64,000 nucleotides of DNA from Pyrenula massariospora (Eukaryota; Ascomycota; Eurotiomycetes; Pyrenulales; Pyrenulaceae), in contig JAGFMI010000001.1 of assembly GCA_021030905.1 (NCBI GenBank), forward strand, positions 2,108,001 through 2,172,000, written 5' to 3'. Under the pieces are notes generated by a model. The model worked only from the letters and a program-made list of their open reading frames with translations, had not been told where the DNA came from and ran no database searches. Below are positions 1-12,372 of this stretch, piece by piece (the stretch's first letter is position 1; every line of letters starts with the position of its first letter). A program made the position numbers and the translations under genes.

Positions 1-886
1 TGCAGGAATAGCGTGGTAAATTTAATGAAGGGGAAGCCAGACCAGATCTGTCTCGAAAGCTTCAAGAAAATTCTTGCCGGACTTTAAAGCACTGGCTCCA
101 TCACCGTACAGTTTCGCATCTTGGCCGACTGTCGAGCAATTGAGAGTGCTAAAGTCATCATATCTCTCGAGTAAGCACGCTTCAAAATCCCGTCCCTTGA
201 GATTTGCGTCTACCTCCTGCTTTTTATTCAGGCTACATTTATGGGAGCCGCAAGATAATACTTCAAACACCAGCATTCTGCCATTTTCCATCGGTTGAAG
301 CGCACGACACTGCTCCAGCATCACGTTCCTTTCTATTCACCACCAGCGCGCGCGATCTAGCATCTCCCTGTTTTCTCTCTCTCCTTTCACCATTTGTGCT
401 CCTCTGTTGCTCCTACTCTAGGCACAGATTATGCATTAGACGTAGATCCACTTCGAATCATGCTCTAACATCTACCGTGCCGTGCATTCTAGCGGCAGTG
501 CGAATTGGTGTGGCAGCGATCGTGACGGAAGGTCGTTTGTTCTCTCTGGCAGTTTTACTATTGATCTTTAGTCAACTCTGCAATGGGACAGAATTGACCG
601 AAGCTGATTTGACAAGACAATAAGGGATCAGGCCACAATCAGAGACCACCGGGTCGAGCATTTTCACCGATGATGATGCTCACTCCGGTGCTCCTTTTCA
701 TCAACATGCCGCGAAACCAGAGAATCCCATTGTCCCCATGCCACCACCCCAAACGGTCAGATCCCTTTATGAAAGAACCGCCCTCCGCCCTTTGATCACC
801 AACAATCGCATTCCCACAAACAAAGCCGCACACCCACCCCCCAATCATAGATCCTCCTCTCCTCCTTTGGCCCTCCCAGTAGCTAC
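1..886. other. Left-edge stretch with no recognised gene
   Basis: No coding region here is recognisable. A 100-codon open frame on the minus strand (22-324) and a 139-codon one on the plus strand (204-623) are in sequence that encodes nothing family-like. Either could be part of a gene lying mostly to the left of the window. The last 150 bases become strongly C/T-rich on the plus strand, as is common in promoters of well-expressed fungal genes, and lead into the TATA box of the next gene. Confidence 0.4.
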
Positions 887-892
887 TATAAA
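887..892 (+). promoter_or_regulatory. TATA box of the small Cys-rich gene
   Basis: TATAAA is followed by a C-rich, A-interrupted leader with no ATG until the start codon 91 bases downstream at 983. The spacing and the pyrimidine-rich leader fit a conventional core promoter. Confidence 0.45.
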
Positions 893-982
893 GCCCCCCG
901 GACAACACTCACCTCTCTCCCACAACACCCAACCCCCAAAAATCCCATCAACAACCCAACCAGCCAGTAAGTAAGCAAAGCC

Positions 983-1189
983 ATGTGCACCCAAACCGTC
1001 ATCTTCCACGTCTGCGGCCACGCCCGCGACATCGGCCCCGTCGTCCGCTGCCCGGAGTACATCCTGTCCATGGGCAAGTGCGTGCAGGGCATCGAGTCGA
1101 ATCACTCGCGCGATCTGGATTCGTGGTGCGAGGGGTGCGCGGAGTGGTGGTGGAGTGTGGTTAGGGAGGAGGAGAGGGAGGGGAATTGA
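983..1189 (+). CDS. Small cysteine-rich fungal protein (68 aa)
   Basis: A single-exon frame of 68 codons starts at the first ATG after a TATA box and C-rich leader. The product has five cysteines and two Cys/His-rich patches: an N-terminal CxxxxxxxCGH stretch and a CxxC motif near residues 49-52. The central peptide IESNHSRDLDSWCEGC looks like a conserved core. I recall small ascomycete proteins of this layout but no characterised member. There is no signal peptide, so a cytosolic or nuclear place with possible metal binding is likely. The tail is Trp-rich and then acidic. Function is unknown; the promoter-like upstream sequence and the Cys/His pattern are the main reasons for calling it. Confidence 0.55.
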   Translation: MCTQTVIFHVCGHARDIGPVVRCPEYILSMGKCVQGIESNHSRDLDSWCEGCAEWWWSVVREEEREGN

Positions 1190-1446
1190 GTTCGTAATCT
1201 GCCGGTGGCTGGGTTTGGCTCCTGCTCCTTGATGGGTTTTGTAGAAGGAAATATATACCTTGATCTGCAATAATGTCTTCAATTAATGTTTTTCATGCAA
1301 AGTGAGATTTTCCAACGTCAAGTGCATATAAGTAGACCGATTCTCGATGCTGCGCCGCTCTGCAAGGAAGCCAACTCGCTCATGCGATCCTATCGTGAAC
1401 CCATATAGCCTAGCCTCCATTAACGCCAGGTCGTGTCTCTGCGTCC

Positions 1447-4238
1447 TTAGTAAATACCATCCTCCTCCCCCTCCTCCTCCAAAACCCTACTCTCCGCCCA
1501 CGAATCAATCTTATCCATTAGCATCATCCGCCCATACCTCTCCGCCACCTTCCTCACCCCATCAAGAACCTTCGGATCCCGACCTCTGACCAACTTAACC
1601 AACTCCAGCGCCTTCATCCCCGTCTTCTCATCCTCGCGGCATTCGATGGCCAGCAGCTGCAGGACCGTCCGGTTGAAGACGAGTTCCTGGCGAGCAAGCT
1701 CGGCGCAGCGGGATGAGTAGGAAGGAGATGACCGCGAGGACGATGCGAGGGCGTCTGTGAGCATTGCGATCTCGATGGACTGCCGGACGAGCACCTCTTC
1801 CAATCGAGGGCGAGCTTGGTCGTCGGTCTCCTTGTCATTATCCTGGTCTTCCTCTCCTTTCTTTGATGGGTTCTTCGGTGGTAGCGGTAATGGAACTCTA
1901 AACGGATGTTGTACTAGATTCGGTGTGGGAAAGTAGGGATATTTATCTTGGCCTTTGAGAATAGCGCAATAGAACTCGCCGCCGTTGACAGCAACCGGCC
2001 AGTAAGATTCTTCTCTTCGCCCAGATTGAAGGCGCTCGAGGTTAGTCGTGTCAAGTACGGGAGTCCAGCGCGCGTTACGTGGTGTACGCCAATGGAGGAG
2101 GGTGAGTAGGGTCCCAGTGCTGTCGTAAATATATGGATCCTAATACATGCAGGTTAGCGTATCGGGACAAAGCGCTCCCTGATGACCGCTATTAAAATTT
2201 GGAGAGCTTACGCCTTGATCGGAAAAGACAAGTGTCTTCAGAGTAGCACCGGGAGGGAGGGCAACCACGTCTTCACTCTGATAAACTTCATCAGTCTTGA
2301 CGTTTTCGAGAGTGTACACAAGCTGGGTACAGCCATCGCTGCTGACTGGTCCATTACTGACAGCCATGACAAGCTCGCCATAGCTGGCGCACGTAACGAT
2401 CGGAGAGCTCTTCAGCCGGTGAATGCGAATAGGCGTGCCAAATAGTGTGTATATACGGATATAGCCTGCAGTTGTTGCCACAACAACTTGCGAGTCACTA
2501 AGTGCGATGGCTGTCGCTTGTTCTCCTTCAGGAAGGCTGGTGCGCCAGTCCGATCGATTTGTCCAGGTCTCGTGGGGACGGTAGAAGATCATAGACGGTT
2601 TACCATTTCTTGCTGCACAGGAAAAGAGTGTTCCACCTTCGTTGAGGCACGCCTTGTCAAAGCAGTCCGGATCCATGAAATGAAAGCCGCGGTGCTCTTC
2701 TTTATCATTGAAATCAACTGTGACAGTGTGGTGGGACTCATGGTCCACAGTCCACACCACTCCAGTGAGGTTCCAGCATAAATATCTCCTGTTTCCACGC
2801 CATTGTGTCTCGCCCGGTTGGAAAGACTGGTGGATTTGAGGCGCCCAGGCCGCTCCACGTGATCGCTTCCCGTGTCCGTTCACAAGGTGCTCACCTGTCC
2901 GCTTTCCATTTCCGTTGATTCCGTCCGTGTATCCAGCTCCGTCGTCGTCCTCGATCCAATTATCCTCGCCATCAATGTCTATGTCGGAGTCGCCGTCGGT
3001 CAGATTGGGCACTTCATCGCGCAAAACTCCTGCAGATTTCGGCCCATGGCCATTCACAAGGCGTCGTCGCGAATTTCCGGAGATTTCTTTTAGCGGGTCA
3101 TGAAAATAGGGAGATGGCTGCTTCGGTCCTTTCAAAAGCTTTGCTACTGCTTCGTCTTCATCGAAGCTGACGTTAAATGCAAGTTCACCGTCAGAGTTCG
3201 TCCAACTCAAAAGATTTGCCGTGGGATGCCACGCTAGCTGTGTGATTTTTTCGTACTTGAACTTCCTTAGCGGTTTCTGTGTCCTGGTCTCCCACACAAC
3301 AAGCGCGTCATCTTCCATGCTCGCGCTAAGGAGGAGCGCACCATTTGGGGACCACGCCAAGGCAGAAATGAGCGCGTTGTGACCGCCAGTGAAACTTCTC
3401 TGATATTCTTGATCTTCGACAGATATGACTCTGATGTCTCTCGATAGGGTCGGGAATGCGAATGTCCTTCCATCTGGGTGCCACACTGCTTTAGATGAGG
3501 TAAGAGATTCAAAATCTAGGCGTGGCAAGATTTCTCTAAAGTGATGAAAAACAGTCGGTTCGTCAGGGGTCATGAGATATAGATAGAGGTCACCGTTTGT
3601 ACAAGAAGCGGCGATGTATTTTCCAGAAGGATCCCAGCTGACATGTTTTATATTTCGCTGGTCGTGTTGACAAAGGTGTCGAACCTGCCTCGAAGCGTCG
3701 TGGACATGGGCGACTTTGACCGTGTTCTCCCTTGTAGATTTAGTCTATTATACGCATGATTTCCTCTTCTGACTTACTCGCTTGCTGCCGCGCACCAATT
3801 CCCATCGGGAGATACTGCAATATCTCGGATTGCCAGATTGTAGCGGACAAGGATTCTATCCAGCAGCTTCTCCTCAATCGAGTGTCGGTAAAGTGCGCCA
3901 TCCTCTGCACCAACGATGAAATGGGTATTCTGCAATATGTTATTCAGCCTAGTTCCTTGGGCTCCGTGGCGTTAATTCTCACCCCGCTGGCAGCTATTGA
4001 AAAGATTCCAAGACTGGTCAGATCGACCCGTTCAGGCTCGCCTTTATCGCTGATGTGAAAGCAGCGCACAAAATCGCTCTCCCCAGCGACAACACAATTG
4101 TTGCCGTCCGGAGTGTAGGCAAGGTACGCTGGGCTACCTTCCGTCTCTGGTACTTGTTAGTTTCATGAAGAAGTGGCAACTTCTGGACGCACGAGCGTAT
4201 CGTAGAGATATTCTTGGCTGATCTGTATTGATGTTCAT
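1447..4238 (-). CDS. mcl1: DNA polymerase alpha-binding replisome protein Mcl1/Ctf4 (SepB)
   Basis: This is the trimeric adaptor that couples CMG helicase to polymerase alpha and supports sister-chromatid cohesion in the nucleus. Five exons (4238-4193, 4146-3983, 3929-3778, 3730-2212, 2139-1447) sum to 857 codons. The first exon codes only 15 residues; joined to exon 2 it gives RISLRYAQTEGSPAYLAYTPDG-like text (about residues 9-30), the family's usual opening. WD40-type repeats fill residues 15-340. An acidic Asp-rich linker lies near 365-390. The SepB/Mcl1 middle beta-propeller follows (about 425-735), including WTVDHESHHTVTVDF. A helical C-terminal domain (740-857) contains the RQELVFNRTVLQLLAIECRE stretch. 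Compared with some relatives it ends soon after the helical domain, without a long disordered tail. Names in use are mcl1 (fission yeast), CTF4 (budding yeast) and sepB (Aspergillus). Confidence 0.92.
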
Positions 4239-4920
4239 GTTCGCTCGAATCTCGAAGCCGCTATGGGAGCCTTGTTGAGGTATTGCTTTGTCTGATAGAA
4301 CTGTTCGATTGGCATTTGGTGGGCGCACTACATGTGAACCGCGTCGCTGCCCGTCGCGTGTCCTCGCGTACGCGTCAAATTAGTTATATCTCCGATGTTA
4401 TCGCCGAAGGGACATCGCGACAGGCGAGACATCTATTAATCTCCTCGAAAAAATAAATGCGGGGAGACTTTCCCTTCGACTTCTTCCTCTTATCTTGTCG
4501 TATACCTTTCCTTCGATTATCCAACAAGCAATACCTTCTTGAGTGTTTCGTGATTGGTTTATTGGGTAGCTTGATGACGATGACTTTGGTACCGCTAGCT
4601 TCTCTGAGGTTCATGCACCGACACAATTGTGTTTGCAAAGAGCCTGCTAAAGTGAAATAACAGAATTTGGCGATTCAGTCACGTCATCTTTACCGCAGGA
4701 ACAGATCTCAGCGCTATGCATGATCCGTGCAGCTACATATCATGTCCAGGGGCATCACCAGCCTTTCTAGGAAGCTCGGAACATAAGACTGTGTGGGGTA
4801 CTGCAAAACGTGCGATTCCTTAGCATCGTTTCTTAGCATTCAAAAACCCAACTTATGCCACTATGGCGGTCCACTCTTCATGCCTGCGCGCTTGCGACAA
4901 ATCGTTGAAACGCGAAGAAA
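4239..4920. other. Divergent intergenic region between mcl1 and the sedolisin gene
   Basis: This spacer must hold both promoters, as the flanking genes point away from each other. A short open frame near 4457-4660 has no family resemblance. I see no repeat, RNA gene or clear TATA box. Confidence 0.5.
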
Positions 4921-7468
4921 ATGAATCGGTTCATATTGTCTCTCTTCTTTATTGCAGGAGTGTGTTTTTCTTTCCCTGCGCCTGCGTCACACGTTGTCCA
5001 TGAGAAACGAGACTCTTCTACTATCTCCCCGAAATGGGTAAAACGGGGTCGTCTCCATCCGGACTCCTTGCTACCTCTGCGGGTCGGTTTAACTCAAAGC
5101 AATCTGCACCTTGGCCACGGCCACCTGATGGATGTGTGAGATAGTTTGGTGACTCTCAAGGTAGAGATGTTCCGTGGCTAATGTCATCAGCGCACACCCT
5201 GATTCTCCGAACTATGGCAAGCATTGGACAGCACAGCGAGTTCATGATATGTTTGCTCCATCTGATGAGACGACTGCTGCTGTGGCGGACTGGCTCTCAT
5301 CGGCGGGTATAGCCAAAGGACGAATTCAGCGGTCTCGCAACAAGGGCTGGTTGGCAGTCAATGCAACCGTTTCAGAAGCCGAGAACCTCCTTCATGCTTT
5401 TTACCACGTGTATGAAGATTCGACATCCGGAGAGACAGCCACTGCTTGTGAAGCGTATGTGTTTTTTCCGTTCCTATTTGCACGCTCTCGGAGCCACGAG
5501 ATATCTCTTGCCAGATGCATGTTCTTCAGCCGTGACTAATTCCGACTGGCAGCTATCATGTACCCAAAGACATTCAAGAACACATAGATTACATCACACC
5601 TGGAATCAAGATGACTGCCACCAAGCCGAGGCGCAAAATGAAGTCGAGCCTCACGCGAAGAGCGCCCCCGGCTCCTCATATGCAGTATGGTCCACCGGGA
5701 ATGGTCTCCTTTCCGCAAGTAATGGAAGGAGTCAACGGCACAGATCTCGCCCGTTGCGACATAGCAATCACTCCAGCATGCATTAAGGCGTTGTATAATG
5801 TACCAAATGCTACTAAAGCTGACCCATCCAATTCCATTGGTATATTTGAAGACGGAGATTTTTACGCCCAAGAGGATCTTGACCTATTCTTTGCAAATTA
5901 CACGCCTTATATCCCTCAGGGGACGCATCCTATACCTGCTTTTATTGATGGCGCTGAGGCTCCTGTTCCTGTTGCGCAAGCTGGCGGCGAATCTGCCTTA
6001 GACTTCGAGCTTGTTTATCCTCTTGTCTATCCTCAGGTTTGATGAACCCACAATCTGGCGTGTATAATCTTCTGGGGTAACATTATCATACAGGAAGCCA
6101 CGCTTTTTCAAACTGATGACATCAATTATTCTAGCGGTCGAATCAACTCCAGTGGGTTCTATAACGTGATTCAACCTCTCTGAAATGTCTATGAGAACAA
6201 CTAAAACTAACGGTCTAGTAGACCTGGCTTGATGGGATTGACGGTTCTTACTGTACGTACTCGGCATATGGAGAAACCGGAAATGATCCTATCGACCCTG
6301 TGTACCCTGACCCCTTGCCTGGAGGATATGATGGCCCTCTGCAGTGCGGCGTTCATGCTCCGACGAATGTCATGAGTGTCAGCTATTCGCAACAGGAATT
6401 TGATCATCCCGTGTACTATCAACTTCGACAGTGCAACGAGTATGTCACTCACGAGCAGCTGTTTGTCTCTTTCTTGATTTGGCTGACTGCCTTTTTTAGA
6501 TTCATGAAATTAGCCCTCCAAGGCCACACCATCTTCTTCTCTTCTGGAGACACAGGAGTAGCCGGACGCCCGGCCGATCCTGCACCAAACGGTTGCCTCG
6601 GCCCGAACAACACAATTTTCAACCCTAGATGGCCTGACAGTTGTCCATACCTTACTGTTGTTGGTGCAACAAAAGTGTATCCTGGAAAGACAGTCTTCGA
6701 TCCCGAAAGTGCAGCAAATGACCTAGCAGGACAACCATACAGGACGGCATACTCGACAGGGGGCGGGTTCAGCAACATACATGCCATTCCCGACTATCAA
6801 GCTGATGCAGTAGCAAAGTAGGTCCCAATAGCTCACAGTTTGTCCACTAATTGAATACCTTTCAGTTACTTCTCGTCATATCCTCCGCCTTATCCATACT
6901 ATAGTGGCGACGAAAGTCTTGGAGCTAATGGAGGCCTCTATGTAAGTGTAACTGATCTACGGCCATTGATGAATACTTTATGCTGACCGCAATTCCCTAG
7001 AATCGTTCTGGCCGTGGCTATCCCGACGTCAGCGCTAATGGTTTGTGACCCGACAAGTAAAAATCTTTGAACTTGGCCTAATCTAGGCTTCAATTTCTCT
7101 AGGCGATAATATTGCTGTGTACTCGAGAGGCGCTGCGCGTCTCTCCGGTGGTACCAGCGCCAGCACGCCGATCTTCGCCTCGATAGTGAATCTAATTAAT
7201 GAGGAAAGACTGGCAGTCGGCAAGACTCCTGTCGGATTCATCAATCCAGTGTTGTATCAGAATCCGCAGGTCTTGAATGATATCACCAATGGAAGCAATC
7301 CAGGTTGTGGGACGAACGGATTCAGTGCTGTACCAGGGTAAGTCCACTCGTCCATTCTTCGTCAACCACGCCTGCTAATGTATTTCCTTTGCAAGCTGGG
7401 ATCCTCTAACGGGCCTTGGGACGCCGAACTATCCAAAGATGTTAGACCTATTTTTGGGCCTGCCGTGA
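4921..7468 (+). CDS. Sedolisin-family serine protease (MEROPS S53, secreted)
   Basis: This is an acid-active secreted endo- or tripeptidyl-peptidase. Ten exons (4921-5135, 5191-5454, 5553-6036, 6094-6165, 6222-6439, 6500-6817, 6866-6941, 7001-7040, 7103-7337, 7396-7468) sum to 664 aa. An N-terminal signal peptide (about 1-18) is followed by a pro-kumamolisin activation domain with the hallmark LPLRVGLTQSNL and SPNYGKHWT motifs. The catalytic set is complete: Glu306 and Asp310 in ESALDFEL, oxyanion Asp435 in FFSSGD, and nucleophile Ser581 in GGTSAS. The end WDPLTGLGTPNY is typical. Length and prodomain match fungal sedolisins (550-680 aa). Every splice junction restores a conserved motif. It is next to another secreted acid protease in the same direction. 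Endo- versus tripeptidyl-peptidase activity cannot be decided from sequence. Confidence 0.92.
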
Positions 7469-8082
7469 TATAATTGCCTAGAATAGTAGATACGACAGCT
7501 CCTGAACATAGCACATATTGAATAGTTGTCAATCAATCTATCTTTCTTTGAAGTAGGGCCGCGGAGGCCGCCGCTTGCAGAAGATTGTGGTCGGTATACT
7601 ATCTAAGATTGAGAACGAGTCTGGTGTCAATACCTCATATCAAGACCTTGTTAAAATCCTTTCTGTTAAGATAGCTCCCGATGAGTCTCATGATGATTGT
7701 GTGATAAGCGGCGGGGTTGATAACTCGCCAAGCTTTGGGCGCTAAACTGTGTCCAGGAGGTCACCTCCGACGATGCTGGCAATTCTTCGCTCCCATCAAT
7801 ACCCAGACGCTTTAGCCGTCGACGTGCAACTTGATTGCCGCAAAATAACAGGCATATTCCACATGAACCAGGAAATCCCACCCTGTAAGTTGGTCTTGGT
7901 CCATGGCGAGGTGCAACGCGCCGGCCGCTAGTAGTGATGGACCTGCGTGCGCCCCTTGTCTTGTATGCTATCGCATCAAGAAGCTACGCGGCCAGAAGCG
8001 ATACAACAGCTTCTTTAAAGGCGTCCTCGCATGCGGAAGTTTCGATGCGTTTCAATCGTCCCTTTACCGGTAAGTAGGCGCC
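7469..8082. other. Spacer between the two protease genes
   Basis: The first part is 3' flank of the sedolisin gene and the rest is presumably the promoter of the aspartic protease. There is a short G/C-rich palindrome-like patch near 7558-7574. No coding capacity, RNA gene or repeat was recognised. Confidence 0.5.
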
Positions 8083-9501
8083 ATGTTCCTTCCTGCTGAT
8101 TTGCAAGTTCTGTTGGTCCTAGCCACTTTCTGGGCTAGGATCTTTGCTTTCAAACCTGGGCATATGACAGCTTCAAGATACAAGCCCGCCAAAATCTCGT
8201 CACCGAGCCCAAACATTGTCAGCCACAACACGTTCTCGCTGAAGCGGAAGACCGGTGTACGTAGTCTTAGCTCAAGCTACCTGCGAGCCTACCGCGCACA
8301 GTTCGGCCAACAGCCCATCATCTCTGCTGAGATTGGGGAGGTGTTTCTCACCGAAATCGAGTTCGGGACCGAAAGCTTTGAAGTGGTTATAGATACCGGA
8401 AGCAGTGACACATGGCTTGTCGAGACAGGCTTCACATGCGTTGATCCTGCGACGAACGAGACTCGTGCTGAAGAGGATTGCCTTTTTGGTGGCACCTACA
8501 CACGGTCCCTGACATTCGAACAAATCCCGGATGAGAACTTTGCCATCGAATATGCGGATGGTGAAATCTTGGTTGGTGTCGTAGGATATGAGACAGTTAC
8601 TCTGGCTGGAATCGAGGTACCTCATCAGGAAGTTGGTGTCGTCGACCTCGCGGGTTGGTTCGGCGACGGTAAGTCCTATCATGGCCAGGTTTTTGAGCGC
8701 AGCTGATCGATAGACAGGCATCTCAAGTGGTCTCTTGGGCCTTGCGTATCCTGATTTAACCTCAGCGTATGTCGCAGACTCAATCGAGCAATCCTGACAA
8801 AATGCGTCTGAGACTAACTAGACCACAGATATGCCGGGACGAACTACACCCAAGACTCCAACGCAAACGCGCGACCCTACGACCCCGTCTTCACAACAAT
8901 GTACAAACGCAACTACACAAACCCCGTCTTCTCCCTCGCCATCTCCCGCGACGAATCCGGCACCGGAGACGGCGGCACCATCGCCATCGGCGGCACACCC
9001 GTCGGCGTCGCCAACGTCACCGGCCCCTACGCCAGCACGCCCATCGAACTCCTCGCCCTGAGCTCCTCCACGGATTTCCTCTTCTACACGATCTCCGTCG
9101 AGGCGCTCGACTACTCCGGCGCCGCCTCCGCCCAGCCGGCGCAGTACATCGTCGACTCCGGCACCACGCTCAACTACCTGCCCACCGCCGACGCGGCGGC
9201 CGTGAATGCGCTGTTCGACCCACCGGCGTTTGTGGAGGACGGGCTGTACTTTGTCGACTGCGACGCGGCGGCGCCGGGGTTCTCGGTCGTCATTGGCGGG
9301 AAGGAGTTTGCGACGAATCCGGTGGATTTGAAGCTGTTCATCGATGAGGGGAATACGTGTGTCTCTGGGATCCAGGATGGCGGCGATCCGGATGAGGACC
9401 TGCTTATACTTGGAGATGTGTTTTTGAAGAACGTGCTGGCGGTTTTTGATGTTGGGTGGGCGGAGATGAGGTTTGCGGGGCGGGAGTTCTACGCTTCGTG
9501 A
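8083..9501 (+). CDS. Secreted pepsin-like aspartic protease (A1 family)
   Basis: Three exons (8083-8668, 8718-8766, 8829-9501) encode 435 aa. An N-terminal hydrophobic segment (about residues 8-23) is a signal peptide, followed by a propeptide of roughly 55 residues. Both catalytic aspartates are present: Asp104 in VIDTGSSDTW and Asp321 in IVDSGTTLNY. The flap region around FAIEYADGE and the late LILGDVFLKNVLAVFDV motif place it firmly in the family. There is no C-terminal Ser/Thr-rich or GPI-like tail, so it should be freely secreted or vacuolar rather than yapsin-like. The final exon is far more GC-rich, with a strong C/G third-position bias between about 8930 and 9260, which makes long spurious frames on both strands. 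It most likely acts with the neighbouring sedolisin in digesting external protein at low pH. Confidence 0.92.
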
Positions 9502-12372
9502 TTTCAAGGGCTGGCGAGATTTATCAGAAGAGCTGTAGGCCCAGAGGCCGAGGTTTCACTTTGGGTTCGAGCTTGTCATTTCGAAAGACTACCTGACTAA
9601 ACCATCACCATGATATATGAAGGCCCAATACTACATTACATTCAAAATGACCAATCTTCACGAGAATCTTGTTTTGCCTGTTGACTGAAGAGCCAATCTC
9701 GCAAAGCTTGTGGTAACTAAACAGACTGCAAGACCAACCACGAAACACTTGAACAAACGTAGCTTTAAATCACAGAGAAAATATAGGTACCCGGTAGCCA
9801 TTTCATAAGGCAAGATGGGGATCTATGGAAATTGTCCCTACATTCTTTTCCCATGTAAGCAACCCTATCAAATACAGGAAATGATAGCCAGCTGATATGG
9901 CACGTCTGGAACTAAAACTAGCCAACATCTTGATTCCGTAAGGGGAACATCGAGTGCGCTACTTTTCTAGAGTCGATGCAATGTAAGGCGAGGATGGAGG
10001 TGGTATCCTTTGCTTAGATCAGGACTTGACTGCACCAGATGCGGAACTTTCTGTAATAGAGTCTAGGTAGCTGTCCAGCAACATTAACAGTGCAAGGTGG
10101 TAGCATGAGGGACTCCGGCTCGCCGGAACGGAAAAGACACCGAATGGTACTTTAATGACTTACCGCATTTCCTCTTTGACGAAACCAAATGTGATTAACA
10201 TTTTCGACACAAAAATTGAGAGCTTCTGATACGTGTCGCTCGGCATGGACCTGCTGCTAAAGCCGAAGATTGACCGTAAGAACTTTCGGACAGAACCGGC
10301 GCTTGCGTCCTAGGCCTTCCAGATCAACTTATCATTTCCTCGAAAGGATTTGGAGAGCCGTTTTCGGCATCTTTCCGGTTGACAATCTATCACTGATGTG
10401 GTGTCCGGTGACACGGAATCTTTGGGATCATCGAAACCGTCTCCCGTTGGACCTATTACTCCAGGTTGGATTGTGCCAGCTGACTGATAGCAGATCTTTG
10501 CTCTATGAATCGCCGTGAGCGACTTTGGGGATGAGGACTGGAAGGTAAGGGTCGAAATTCTCTAGCCAGGTCTGTTCTAGGCGTAGAGTCTCCCTAGCCG
10601 ATCGCCCTGGCGTTTTAGTTGAGATGTATTACGAAATCAACGAAAATTTGAAATCTGGAGTCGCGAACCAGCTTGTCATGATTCACTTCATAGGTTTGCC
10701 GAATTTAAGTTCTGGGTTTAGTTGTCCCGTCCACCCTACCGGTTCCTTCTCGTCGACTTCGAATGCCAAGTCATCCTCAAGCTTGAATGGTGGGATGTGT
10801 GGTTGTGTGGTTGGTGGGTTTAGGAGATAGGCAGAGTGATCGCCCTCGAAACATATGCAAGCTCTCGAATTTAGCACGTAGATAGGTTTAAGTACCTTTT
10901 CCGGTAATACCCGCTGCCTCATTAGGTCCAGATTGCATGCTCGTCTGCACAGGAGGTGCAGGTTGAGTGACAAAACGGGGAGGCTTCGCTCGGACAAGTT
11001 CCGCTCGAGGCATCCAATGAGCGGTTGCGGCTGAGAGGGCTGAGAATCGCCGGCTTGCGACCAATCATAGTAGCCGTATTAGAGTACACATCGACAAAGT
11101 GCGGCTCTTGGGATTAGATCTTGCCGACATCGCTGCAGATGCGGTGGGGCAGGTGGATCAAAGTCTAATAGTCCTAGCTTGTAGGTCAGGTCTGACATTG
11201 ACAGCTTCCAGGTAGCAGTGGCCGTTAACGGCTCTTTGTAAAGTATCTGAACAACGATGCCCATTGGACAGCTAGCAGTGCATGGTGTGTCTGTTCTCTC
11301 CTAGCGAATCTGTGTTCAGCAGCCGAACCTTCTTCCTGCCCCACGATCTTCGACAGCCTTCAATATCCCCCTGTCGCCAATCGCTAGTTGAATTTATAGG
11401 GGAGTAGAATGCATAGTGTATATCAAAAGCCAATCAACGGGTGTTACACAGCCGAGCGAATCTTTTCGGGCATTTGGTCCATCACGACTCGCATGAGATG
11501 AAGAGGGAGAGGAGGGGCATTGTACGCAGGGCAGCCAACGGTGTAGGGTCTGGGATTAGTAGAATAGGCGATGACTGGGCGATGCATCGGTAAAGCAACG
11601 CCATGGCGTCAGGGCACGCCGGCTACAAAGCTTACCACGGCGGGTAGTTTTGGTAGGCGGAAAGCTGGTGTCATGAGAATTTGGAGAGGGAACGCGAGTG
11701 CGGGGCGGTGATTGGCGAGGGCCGGTCTTATCATCCCCGGTAAAGCTCCGAGGGACGCGGCGGGGGGCAGGAAGGTGCAGCTCGAGGCAGCAAATCATTA
11801 AATTGCACCAACGGCAGCTGCAGACTCGGGGCCCATCGCTACTGCATGGAAACGTTGCACGCTGCGGGCCATCTGAAAGAACGTCAACAATAATATTGCC
11901 CGCAGCTCTGTTCCACCGCAAGGCTGACTGTGTTTGATCACCTCAGCATTCGCTCATTCAACCAGATCTGATTAGATACCGAACCATCTTGCTCCATCGA
12001 CGATTCCTTTCTCCCCGGCGGACGGCGGTTCTCTCCGTATTGAGGAGAAGCGATGTGAGGTGTGGGAGCCGCGGAGCCATCCACGAACATTTTAATTGAC
12101 CTGACGCTAGCCTTTGCCCCACATTTCCGCAACTTTTCCTCCTCCCTCCCACACCCTCATGACCTTTCTTTTCTTTCCCACCCGCCACGCTCCATATATT
12201 CAGAGGAAGCCCTACTTGACACCACACTCCCACGGCTATTCCTCCACCTCCCTGCTTGACAACGAACACGTAATTTGGCTGCCAGCTCTCGTCGTCCTGG
12301 ACGGTCTTATCTCGCTCGCAATTGAAGCTCTCAGTCCAAAAAGCGGGGTATCTACAGGTCGCCCGCAGAAGG
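9502..12372. other. Long intergenic region upstream of glutamate synthase
   Basis: About 2.9 kb without a recognised gene. Short open frames here (for example near 10270-10518, 10683-10997 and 11556-11921) show no motif or plausible splice partner. The last 250 bases before the glutamate synthase start are C/T-rich and contain one AreA/Nit2-type core (TTATCT at about 12306), weak evidence for nitrogen control. No tRNA or repeat was found. An unusual lineage-specific gene or a non-coding transcript cannot be excluded. Confidence 0.4.

Noticed and set aside
22-324. 100-codon minus-strand frame at the left edge
   Set aside because: Could be a terminal exon of a gene outside the window, but composition and lack of motif do not support a call.
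8769-9507. Long Arg/His-rich plus-strand frame and a 229-codon minus-strand frame
   Set aside because: Both are shadows of the GC-rich last exon of the aspartic protease, whose motifs are intact in the other frame.
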